Positions 41,782 through 51,456 of a stretch of DNA of 64,000 nucleotides are shown here, in pieces. How positions within the stretch are numbered: position 1 is the stretch's first letter; the number at the start of each line of letters is the position of its first letter. This stretch comes from Allolobophora icterica (Eukaryota > Annelida > Clitellata > Crassiclitellata > Lumbricidae), in the NCBI GenBank assembly GCA_963556255.1, contig OY744613.1:43566644-43630643 (forward strand), read 5' to 3'. The notes under the pieces are model-generated. The model was not told the origin of the DNA and did no database searches. It saw only the letters and a program-made list of their open reading frames with translations. A program made the translations under genes and the position numbers.

Positions 41782-42350
41782 GTAAGTTTTTAAACACATG
41801 TTTCATACAACACCTGCTAAATTTTTCGGGAAAGTGTTTAGTCTCTTTGGCCCAAATGTGTGTCATTTTTTCCTGAGTTTCAGGAAAAGATTTAAAATCT
41901 CTTTTAGGAATCTGTAGATGATGACAAAAGTAAAACAGGAGTCGTATTCCTTGCTGCTGGAATCCTGAACTCACAAACCAATAGACTATATAGCAATACC
42001 CAGTGGGAAAATAAAATTAGTAAAAAATGTCAGTAGGACTAAGTAATTAGTTTAGCTACTCATATATAGTTAACCATTTCTTGCATAATTTTTTCTTGGA
42101 CAGAAAAACCAAATGTTTTTTAACGAGATATGTGTAATATGTTGCGCCACATAACATGTTTTGTCTTTAACTAATGCTTAATTAAAATTAATTAGTGTTG
42201 CCAATTGGGAACATCACGAATGCATATGAACGTTTCCATGTGGCACAAGTACAGTACCGGTAGTCAATGTTAAGCAACCTAAGAAGTAAGAACGTAACAG
42301 TGGTTGTGTCTCGCATGTCTGCTGGTGTGTCAGTATAGTTAGCAGTTCCC

Positions 42351-42866
42351 TTGAGAAGCGAGGTTCAGCTAGACAACAGAGTAGTTAGCGCACATAGTGT
42401 GGATGCTGCCCCAGTGCTTGACCATCTTGATAGGATGTATGCAAGTGCGAGTCAATCAGACCTGCCCTTCACAACTGTGCAAATCAAATTCAGACTTCAA
42501 ACTGTAACCTTGAAGCCTCGCACAAAGATTGCCAGCAGAGTGAAATCACAAATGATTCAGCTTCAGTTGAAGCTCTGGAAAATTGAACCAGCTGTGAACT
42601 GCTTTCTTAGGCTTTTACGATAGTGGTCGAATATTGAAAAGCAGATCAACCAAGATCTTCAAATCCCTTGCAACGACAGCATGGTTATTAAAACAAAATT
42701 CAGCCGACCATTAGCGAGGCATCTGATCGATTCATATCCTGATCAGAATTATTATGGCCTCAATAGCAAAATCTTCAGGTTACTCCTGGGACTAAGATTG
42801 CTCCTCACCGTATTGCATATATTTTTCTGTGACATTCTACACTCTGCATCATCTCAATGGTGAAAA
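42351..42866 (+). other. Unassigned open frame, one stop, in an intron
   Basis: A 90-codon frame (VLDHLDRMYASASQSDL) continues in frame past a TAG at 42619-42621 (WSNIEKQINQDLQ, FSRPLARHLIDSYPDQ). One long frame with a single stop suggests a decayed coding sequence. No family recognised; it may be a dead exon or a mobile-element gene. Confidence 0.35.
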
Positions 42867-43259
42867 ACTAACCAAAATATGCTAAGGAACTATCTTCTCT
42901 GGCCTTTCCACTTAGCAACCATGATAGCTGGGTGCACACTACGCCTGTGAAAAATGGCTTTCCTTCTTAATGAATTTTCTTCTATTTTCTGTTTATGGCT
43001 ATACACTGAGGCTAAGGAAAATGAAGTCGCTAACACTTCACACCCATGACTGCAAGTACTGGGCATGTACAGCAATACTCTAATTTTCTAAATCAGCTTC
43101 CATCATTCTGCATACCATTCTGCATAATAGGCCTATAGGCAAAACATTGGCACTAATTACCCAAAATGGATAAAACAAATTCTAAGCCTTTTACTATGAA
43201 AACTGCAAACATCACTTCAGGAATCTTCAGACATCAAGGAATAGAAGTCTGGATATGAG

Positions 43260-43392
43260 TGTGATTTTTTCGGGTCTTGGTCTCGGTTTTGGTCTTGAGG
43301 TTCAAAGTATAGGTCTTGGTCTTGAGGTTCAAAGTCTTGGTCTCGAGATTCAAAGTCTTGGTCTTGGTCTTGAGGTTTAAGGTCTTGACAAC
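43260..43392. repeat. Short tandem repeat, GGTCTTGAGGTTCAAAGTCTT type
   Basis: About six imperfect ~18-24-bp units. Its minus-strand frame (QDQDFEPQDQD) is low-complexity and not called a gene. Confidence 0.8.
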
Positions 43393-43902
43393 AAGACTGC
43401 CAAATAGTCGCATAGCCAATCACTTTGGAGTCCAGTTACAGTCAGAAATAAAGAGTAGGGCGTCCAAAAGCATTCAAAGTCGTGACCACCCGAAGCCGTG
43501 ATCTTATGAAATCGCGACCGCCCGATGCCGCCACCGTGCGAGTCCGACTGCAAAAGGGTGCAATACGCCTACGCTAAATGACTTTTTGGTCTTGATCACA
43601 AATGTAGCAGCTTTGTTTTATATACAGTGATACAAACAACAATCTGTCGACTTCATAAATATTGTAATTTTTAATTCCATTATTTGATTATTATAGCCTA
43701 GGGAACAGACGTTATTTGTTATAAATCCAAACCCCTATAATTATTCATAAGGTCAAGGTGTTTATATAGTCAAATCAGTTACCAACTACCATGAAACAAC
43801 TTCATCTAATTGGCACTTAATTACATGTATTCTAGATCATAGATAGCTCCTAGAGAAGTGTATCTTGTGTGGGAAAAGGAACCTCATTTACACAGATGAA
43901 GG

Positions 43903-44042
43903 GGAATGGGTTATACATTATAGCCTATCACATTTAGGACGTCGCATCCATGCACAATTTATGGCCGTCCAAAGTGATTTTCATCCGTCCAAATGACGGC
44001 TGGACGGGTGGCTGGCTAAGGGCCTGGTTACAGCAGTAGTTT
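43903..44042 (+). repeat. Direct repeat flanking a LINE fragment, left copy
   Basis: About 135 bp from GGGGAATGGGTTATAC to GGTTACAGCAGTAGT, repeated at 44378-44517 with small indels. Confidence 0.85.
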
Positions 44043-44377
44043 AATCGCTCTGTCGCCAACGGATCAGTCCAGTAAAGTAATACTAGAAGAGTGCCTCTCT
44101 TCAGTGCCTGCATGGTTCTGCTTCAATGGTCTTGCTATAAATCCAGATAAGTCTGAGGCAATCATATTTGGCTCACGCCAGCGACTGCACTCTTTTCCTT
44201 CTCATTCTAGCGTTGACCTTGCTGGCACTGTTGTTCCAAGATCAAAGAATGTCAAAACACTTGGTGTCACTTTGGACAGGAATCTCACATTCCAATCCCA
44301 CATAATAAACCTTTGCAAGACTTGTTTCTACCATATCAGGGCAATACGTCACATAAGGTCTGCTCTTACAGAAGAAG
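44043..44377 (+). pseudogene. LINE reverse-transcriptase fragment
   Basis: The frame reads WFCFNGLAINPDKSEAIIFG, RSKNVKTLGVTLDRNLTF and CFYHIRAIRHIR, the thumb-proximal part of CR1/L2-like RT. Bounded exactly by the two ~135-bp direct repeats. Confidence 0.85.
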
Positions 44378-44517
44378 GGGAATGGGTTATACAACTGTAC
44401 ACTATAGCCTATCACATTTAGGACGTCGCATCCATGCACAATTTATGGCCGTCCAAAATGATTTTCTTCCGTCCTAAGGACGGCTGGCTGGCTAAGGGCC
44501 TGGTTACAGCAGTAGTC
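44378..44517 (+). repeat. Direct repeat flanking a LINE fragment, right copy
   Basis: Second copy of 43903-44042. Confidence 0.85.
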
Positions 44518-44542
44518 CGATGATACTCAGCGTTTAATATTC

Positions 44543-44567
44543 GTAATAATAATAATAATAGATAATG

Positions 44568-44636
<69 letters not shown>

Positions 44637-44708
44637 CTCGATGCTGCCCGGAGCCGAGGAGCGACCATCTCAACGTCTCTAAACCATTCCAAACAATATC
44701 GATGCTTT

Positions 44709-44756
<48 letters not shown>

Positions 44757-44762
44757 GATAAC

Positions 44763-44844
<82 letters not shown>

Positions 44845-44862
44845 TAATAATAATAATAAAAC
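44543..44862. repeat. (AAT)n and (GATAAT)n microsatellites
   Basis: Two long AAT arrays with an intervening unique ~70 bp, and GATAAT variants. Confidence 0.97.
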
Positions 44863-45184
44863 TATTTTAAGATAAAATTAAATAAATCTGCACAAGTTTA
44901 ACCTGTTTCAAAAATGTGATAGATAATAATACATTTTTCTGTGCATGCATTAATCCCATTGTTGCCACATGGCAACCGGTATACAATTACATAAAAGAGC
45001 AATTTGGTGGTATATTCAAATTGAACACTGATATGTGTCTCCTCTTACAATTTTTTTAAAATGTTTTGCTAAATTAAACTAACAAATCGTAACTTTTAAA
45101 TTTTGTAATTGCATTAACTGAAAGTCAGGTAGCAAAGCAAAATGGTCACAATAACAGTTTTAAAGGCAATTGTTCTTTTTTTAT

Positions 45185-45535
45185 TCATTCATATCAGACA
45201 TTCATATAGTGCCTCTTCAAGGGGAACTACTCAGAGGTGCTCCCAACTCCAGCATGGCTGAGTGGTTTTAAGGCAAGAAAAGAACATGGAAGCAAAGGTT
45301 CTGGGTAGCAAGCAGAGAGCTTAGGGGAGGCTATTCCAGGTTAGAGTGCCCACCACTCTATGCGATGCTGCCTGGTATAGGTACGGGCAAAGGGAAAACA
45401 GGGCAAGCCCTGCTCAGATGAGAGCTTGCGGGGATAGAGTGGAACAAGCAAACAGTGCCAGACTAGGGCAGCCAACCTATAAGTGATACACTGCTCAAGA
45501 GGGAGCCAGTGGAGAAATTTCTTAACTAAAACAAT
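45185..45535 (-). mobile_element. LINE 3' end
   Basis: The minus strand reads KFLHWLPLEQCITYRL, then TRQHRIEWWALWPGIASP, then the tail GGCACTATATGAATG. C-terminal RT remnant in the last intron of the NHL-type gene. Confidence 0.7.
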
Positions 45536-45708
45536 GGTAACTAAAATATCACTGCTATTGCTATATTTAACCAATATAGATTTAAGAACTACTGGTTCAC
45601 ATTCTTTTTTTATTTTTAGCATAAGAAAAAAATCACTTTAATTAGCTGTGTTGCCATACGGATACAAGAGACAAGAAAGAGTTAACATATCTGATATTTA
45701 TATTTCAG

Positions 45709-46574
45709 TTTCAGGACCAGTTGTAATAAAGTTTCTACAAGAACTGGACTTGCATGGAAGGGAGAGAGATCAAATTGTTGGAGTGACCAAGCTACAAAAC
45801 ACAATTCTAGTAATCAGCCGTGCACCTGAAACTGTAATTCAAGTCTTTAAGGATCAGAATCCATTTTGTCTTCAGAAGACAATTGAACAAAGCGAGATTT
45901 TGTGGCCAGAAGACATTGTATCCAGTGAGAAGCAGGGGTGTGTTTATATTAGTGACAAAGAGAGTAAATGCATCTGGAAAATCAGAAGTAAAACTGATCA
46001 CCACTACGAAGTGACCAATTGGTGCAATGCAGGTTTTCCATTTACCATGTCAGTGTCTAGTGATGGTCAGTTGGCAATGGTAAGGAGTGATTACTTAAGG
46101 CCTGTTCTGGAGATCCACAATTCAGATGCAACACTTCTTTGTTCCATCAACTTACCCAGGTACATACAGAATCCTCGCCATGCAGTAGAGACATCAACAG
46201 GAAGTTTTGTCATCCTTCACGACTGGACAAGCATATCGAAAAAAGTGAAACTTTGTATCAGTGAATTAACGAGAAGTGGTTGGGTGTTCCATCATTTTGT
46301 TCCACAAAATGATGAGCAACAATTAGGCGTTCCTTATCAACTGGCACTCGACTCAGATGATAGAGTGCTGGTAGCTGACCATTGGAATTACAGAATGATT
46401 CTCCTGAATTCTGATCTTACGTGGAATCAAACTTGTCTGATGAAACATAAAAATGATGAGAAACAACGGCCTAGGAGAATGCATTATGATGAGATGAAGA
46501 AACAGTTGATTGTTGCTGGGAATGTGTCATTGCAAAAAGGAGGAGTTAATGTTTATGCTTTAAGCTGGAAATAA
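45709..46574 (+). CDS. Terminal exon: NHL/YWTD-like beta-propeller
   Basis: The exon starts after ATATTTCAG (ends 45708) with two bases that complete the phase-1 codon from 41781. It runs 287 codons to TAA 46572-46574. Propeller-blade signatures recur: GCVYISDKESKCIWKI, FTMSVSSDGQLAMV, GVPYQLALDSDDRVLVADHWNYRMILL and LIVAGNVSLQKGG. About five to six NHL-like blades fit this length. No RING or B-box is visible in the part seen. With the coiled coil this recalls TRIM/NHL-like architectures of invertebrates, but it cannot be equated with a named gene. A downstream polyadenylation signal was not pinned down. Confidence 0.8.
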
Positions 46575-47595
46575 CTCACCTATGTTACGTTTTTATCATT
46601 GCTAACCAGATATTGAATATTTTTTGCTATTTTTATTTCATTTAAAGCTGTTTTTATGCTATTCATACTCCTTATGATACTGAATAGCAGCAGCTTTTCT
46701 TTCATTCCAAGACAGAGCTTAGTGACAATGAATGTCGGGTTTGTTAGTTAGATCATGACTCATAATAACTTCGATATCTGTTGAGCAGCATTAAATTTCA
46801 TCCAGAACATGAAATCAATACCTCCATATTTTGATTGAGTTTTATTACTCAGGTGGTATTGATAAATTACATATTGATAAATTATAATCTTTTATTATAA
46901 TCTGTATTGTATTGTTTATGGGCATTTATAAAAGCATTTTGTATATTTGTGTAAGTGTTATTTGATAGCTGTTAAGTCAACGTTTACTTTATATGCGTTA
47001 AGTTAACACTATCCAGTATTCAGAACAAGAAAATAATTACCGTACCATTACTTTAGTTAAGATATTTATGTTATTCAGAACCTATTTCTTTGTTATAATC
47101 TATGTCTTTTTTGTTGAACAGCCTAACAGAGTTTTACTGAATTATTATGAAATGCATATTGGTTTGGCAATTCTATTCTTATATATGGTGTACAAATTAA
47201 AGCCTTGTCAGAGACGATTTTTGTGTAAATGGTCACTTGGCGAATATGGCTGTACCGCTTACACTGAAGGACCAACTTTTCAACTTTAGTACATGGATAG
47301 GTAATTGTCCATGGAATATATCGACATCCAGCATCCACTCAACTCCCATCTTTTATTGGTCAGTAAAAATGAGCATCACCTAAGTTGGACACATAGTCAT
47401 GTGTACATTACTGCCTCGAAAACTTTGAAACTATTTTTAAAATATTGCATCTTTTTTCACTGCAATTGTGCTACTTTAAAAAATTTTATCCATCGTTGTT
47501 GTAAAGTGTGGATGTTTGTCTCAGGCTAATAAGTATTGCTTGCAATGAATATTACTTACTTATTTACTTACTGACTGTATGGGTAACCTTACTTT
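46575..47595. other. No gene seen
   Basis: AT-rich 3' flank of the NHL-type gene. Short frames have no recognisable content. Confidence 0.45.
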
Positions 47596-47970
47596 CTGCA
47601 TCTCTTCCAACATCCCTTTCCGTGCTAAAAAAACCTTTTTCTTCTCTCAGAGCCTTAGCACTGGGAGCACTGCTGAGTGGCCTTAGCTGTGAGCAGCGCT
47701 ACACAAATCTCCAAATACGATACGATACTTGGCCATTTCTACACAGGCAAAGCAGAAATGTATCTACTCAGTCCAGAAGCTTTGCTTATGTTGGACCCAC
47801 CAGCTGGAATCGCCTTTCTCGAGACCTGCAGCTCGAGCTCCTCAGGTTGTCCCTTCTGCAGTTTCCCACGTGCCTGAAGTCTGTACTATTTGACAGTAAT
47901 TTCACTGGTTTGGGTGGGAAGCACCACTAACGAGTTTTTCTTGAAGTGGTGCTTTATAAATGTCAGATTA
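47596..47970 (+). mobile_element. Two LINE 3' tails in tandem
   Basis: 47600-47730 ends CAGCGCTACACAAATCTCC. 47735-47970 encodes SFAYVGPTSWNRLSRDLQLELL and ends GTGGTGCTTTATAAATGTCAG, a CR1/L2-like C-terminus and tail. Confidence 0.75.
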
Positions 47971-48375
47971 GAAAATTACCGTGCACCATTTTAGCACCCC
48001 AAGAGACAATTGTAGGCTTAAACATGCATTGCGTTGTTCTAAATACCATAATTGACAAGAATGTTGGTTCCAATGTTATTGTATCAGAATTAGCACACTC
48101 ATGTCATGTATACATTTGTGTATAGAAATATGGTGACTGTGAACGGACATAATGTGGTCCTTTTGAGGTTTTCCTCTGAAACCTTAATTGTAATCGTATG
48201 ATTCGTATCATGAGAGACATATATGCATAAAAATGTTAAAAGTCCATAAATAAATCGACATGTGTGACTGGCTTAACATTCAATAAATGAGTTCTGTTCG
48301 TCGAGCATTCGTTTCTGTTGAAAATTTTGTACAGTGGCCTAATCGATGTGTTTTGTTGTCAATAAAAATTTTTGT
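47971..48375. other. No gene seen
   Basis: Nothing recognised. Confidence 0.4.
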
Positions 48376-48605
48376 CATTGCCTATACAGCCACAATGCAA
48401 CAGTGCGCTTTCTCGGTTGTTGGCCCTGTGAGGTGGAATGGGCTTCCTCAAGAGGTGCACTGCTCCCTCGGTTGTCCCTTTGCCGTTCTATGGGCTTCTT
48501 AAGACTGCTCCTTTTCCACTTGGCCAGGGTCGGGAGTACCTCTGAATAGAGACCTTGAAGGGATGCTATATAAATTCTGGTTCATAGATTGACTGAATAG
48601 GCCTA
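48376..48605 (+). mobile_element. LINE 3' tail
   Basis: The frame reads CAFSVVGPVRWNGLPQEVH, then the tail GGGATGCTATATAAATTCTGG. Confidence 0.75.
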
Positions 48606-48899
48606 CAGATAACGTTTTTTGCCTTGAAGCCTAGCATTCGAGATCTCAATGTTATTTCAGTAATTTCAAACTCTTCAACAGATCTTGTTTAGACAGTACT
48701 TCTGCAGATATTTTTCCACCACCACAACAGTGGAATTTCACATGCAAATCATGCAACCTCGAAATAAACAGTTGACATCACAAAGTGTTCTAGAACCTCT
48801 TACAAAGCACTCTGCACGGCACAGTATTAGCAGGTAATTCCGTGTCAACTAAACCTGTTCTGGAAATATTCCCAACTCACCGTCTCAGATTTAGGTCTG

Positions 48900-49260
48900 T
48901 CTGTCTGTGTGTAATCGTAATCTCCAAACTTCTAAAGCGCCACTCAAAGGCCAAGCGCAGGGCACCAGCCTATTCACGAGCGCTACGTCAAATCAGGGGG
49001 GTTTTCCAGAGAGTAGGCCTAGTCTAAAAGAGGTCCAAGTCCAATTTCCAGAAGGCCAAATCAAATCAGAGGGGGTTTCCAGAGAGTAGTCCAAAAGAGG
49101 TCCAAGTCCGATTTCCAGGGTACCAGATCAGGAGAGGCAGAGCAGCTGTCAATGCGGGTGTCGTTTACGGCGAGAATAATTGGAAGGCGGAGGATCAGAT
49201 GAGTCAGGGTAGGAGTACTTGAAAAGGTGAGATTTCAGTTTTGAGTGGAATGCCCGTGTA
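48900..49260 (-). mobile_element. LINE 3' fragments
   Basis: 48915-49010 matches 10040-10130 and 19800-19880. Segments with GGTTTTCCAGAGAGTAG are duplicated at 49000 and 49072. Confidence 0.55.
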
Positions 49261-49564
49261 CACTAACCATACAAGTACAAGGAAGGTCAACTGGGCACTC
49301 CTACTAGTTATTTATGTGTAACAAGTTGCGTTGTTGTCAGCTTGATGCTTTGATTAAACGAAATTGATTGATTGATTGTTTCATTTGAACATCTCTTCTA
49401 TAGATTTAGATTAAACACTGTTGAACATTTAAATTTAGCTTAAACTTAAAAACTAGCGTCATTGCTACCGAAGTAAACATTCGGGCGATCATGTACAATC
49501 GGGGTGCCTAACCCTAGCCCTGAATTTTAAAATCCAGCTTCCACTCGCAGGTATAGCTTTTTTA

Positions 49565-50129
49565 GGTTATCCCGTAGTTTAGGTTGCTAAATTCCTTAAG
49601 AGAAGTTTAGGTTGCTAAATTATTTTAATCTCGGAAACACGCACTTGGTCATTTAATGGCGTAATTGCAGTAACGGGGTCGATTGGTATCGGGTAATATT
49701 TAGTATCTTTTGCAGTGCTGTCATTGGTCGCAGTGATTGGCTGCTTTAAAGACTGATCCCGCTTCTAAATTAAATTATTATTTTAATCGTTCAGCCTGCT
49801 TCTAGTTTAATTTATATTTTAATCGGTCCTCCCACTTCTAGTTTAAGTTATATTTTAATCGTTGATCCCGCTTCTAATTAATTTTATATTTTATTCGTTC
49901 ATCTTCAGTGTATATTTTACGCTAACCAATGACAGCGCGCCTGCATTTACCGATACCAATCGACCCCGTTACTGCAATTACGCCCATTTAATTAACATTT
50001 AAATCGTTCATCCCGCTTCCAGTTTAATTAACATTTTAATCTTTCGTTTAATAATTTAGCAACCTAAAGTACGGGATTGAAAGCATGGTCTGAATTTAGC
50101 AACCTAAACTACGGGATTAGGCCCCTACC
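49565..50129. mobile_element. TIR element C2, containing nested element D
   Basis: It starts GGTTATCCCGTAGTTTAGG, and the right end carries the inverse CCTAAACTACGGGATTAGG. The perfect 8-bp target duplication CTTTTTTA lies at 49557-49564 and 50130-50137. The host repeat has uninterrupted forms at 9630 and 15750. Interior units are of the GCTTCTAGTTTAATT type. Element D is inserted within. Confidence 0.9.
49658..49984. mobile_element. TIR element D nested in C2
   Basis: A 35-bp perfect inverted repeat begins GGCGTAATTGCAGTAACGGG. The perfect 8-bp target duplication CATTTAAT lies at 49650-49657 and 49985-49992. The interior again carries tandem CCCGCTTCTAGTTTAATTTATATTTTAATCG-like units (given here as GCTTCTAGTTT plus ATTTTAATCG), so the host element and the insert share their core repeat. 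Confidence 0.92.
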
Positions 50130-50137
50130 CTTTTTTA

Positions 50138-50831
50138 TTCGCACAAATATATAGGCTACACTGACCCTAACCCTAAGCCCTAACCGACCCCACGACGCTT
50201 ATCCTTACCCTAACCGAGTCTGAATATTTGTCGATGTCTTTTAATTTAAAACGTGTATATTTATATGTTTTATTTTATTTATTTTAGTTTCATTAACATG
50301 TTTACAAAACCTCAGTCCACATAAAAAATGTAATGTTAGGGTGTGTTGCACGGCTGTTCAGAGTACAATCGGAGTATACTCCGTTGATGGATGTATTTAG
50401 TATACTCCGTTGATGGATTAGTATTTCTTCTGCGACATGGAGAAAACGGTTTCCATACAGGTAGGCCCTATAGGCCTACAATAATGGTGATTTTTCCGAG
50501 AAGCCTTGAACCTAGTATACCATGGCTAGCACGGTCCGTACACGGGGACCTTAAATGGCGTGGCGCCCATTCAAACTTCAGCGGTGGTGAAGGATCTCAG
50601 CCGATCAATTCATTGAAAAATGAGCAGGGTCGAGGCCATATACGGTCGCTCTAGAAAATCGCGTACATTTACATTTACTTATCACATAACTGAGGAATGA
50701 CTATAGGCCTAGCACTAGACAAAGAACGACAACTACGTATCTCTTGACCTTTATTAAATACGTCCCATGCATATCCATAGCGACTGAGAGAGCTCTATAT
50801 CGAATCGTAGGCCTATATATATATAGGTCCC
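50138..50831. other. Dispersed repeat and unassigned sequence
   Basis: 50140-50220 is the CCCTAA-containing dispersed repeat. 50375-50420 has a doubled GTATACTCCGTTGATGGAT. No coding region recognised. Confidence 0.4.
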
Positions 50832-51010
50832 CTACGCGAAACTAGACTATTGCAATTCACTTTTCCAGAATCTAGACATCACCGAATTGAATCGCTTGCA
50901 AGCTAGTCAGAAAGCTTTCGCTCGTGCGGTATAAAATCCCCAAACACCTCCACGTTGCTTATGACCTAAAATTGTTCTACTGGCTTAACATAGGCCCTAT
51001 CTGAAATAAT
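50832..51010 (+). pseudogene. LINE reverse-transcriptase fragment
   Basis: The frame reads RLDYCNSLFQNLDITELNRL and QKAFARAV, the RT C-terminal region of a CR1/L2-like LINE. Confidence 0.7.
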
Positions 51011-51020
51011 AGAATACAAA

Positions 51021-51256
51021 CATGGGCGTCCTGGGGGAGGCATGGAGACATTTGCCCACCTGGATTTGCAAATATTTTACAAAATAAAATATTTTTATTA
51101 TTATGATTAATTACAACAGTCCCAACACGATTTTGAATGAAACATAAGTAAGTCCTTGATCATTATTTATGTTTGAAGTATACAAAAACGTCATTTTTCC
51201 CCACTACAAAAATTCTGCACTACGTATTAAAGAAATTTCGGCGGACACCCACGATG
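51021..51256. mobile_element. hAT-type MITE, copy related to 29199-29493
   Basis: CATGGGCGTCCTGG at the left and GGACACCCACGATG at the right, with GCAAATATTTTA and CAGTCCCAACACGATTTT as in the other copy. No clear target duplication. Confidence 0.7.
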
Positions 51257-51456
51257 AACTTGTTCAAATTTGCAATGGGAGAGTACTCCGAGTATTCTCT
51301 GAGTATTGTAATGGCCTATCTTTGGCGGAAATGATGATTGGCAGCTTCCTGTTTTGAAACGTGCTTCGTTTAGATTTAAATTGCATATAATTTTAAAGAA
51401 AACAAAAGTTTAAATTAAATGCTTCTTTCAGATTGTAAAATCTTAAACATCTCATA

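Noticed and set aside
44565..44860. Open frame of isoleucines and asparagines
   Set aside because: Pure (AAT)n microsatellite.
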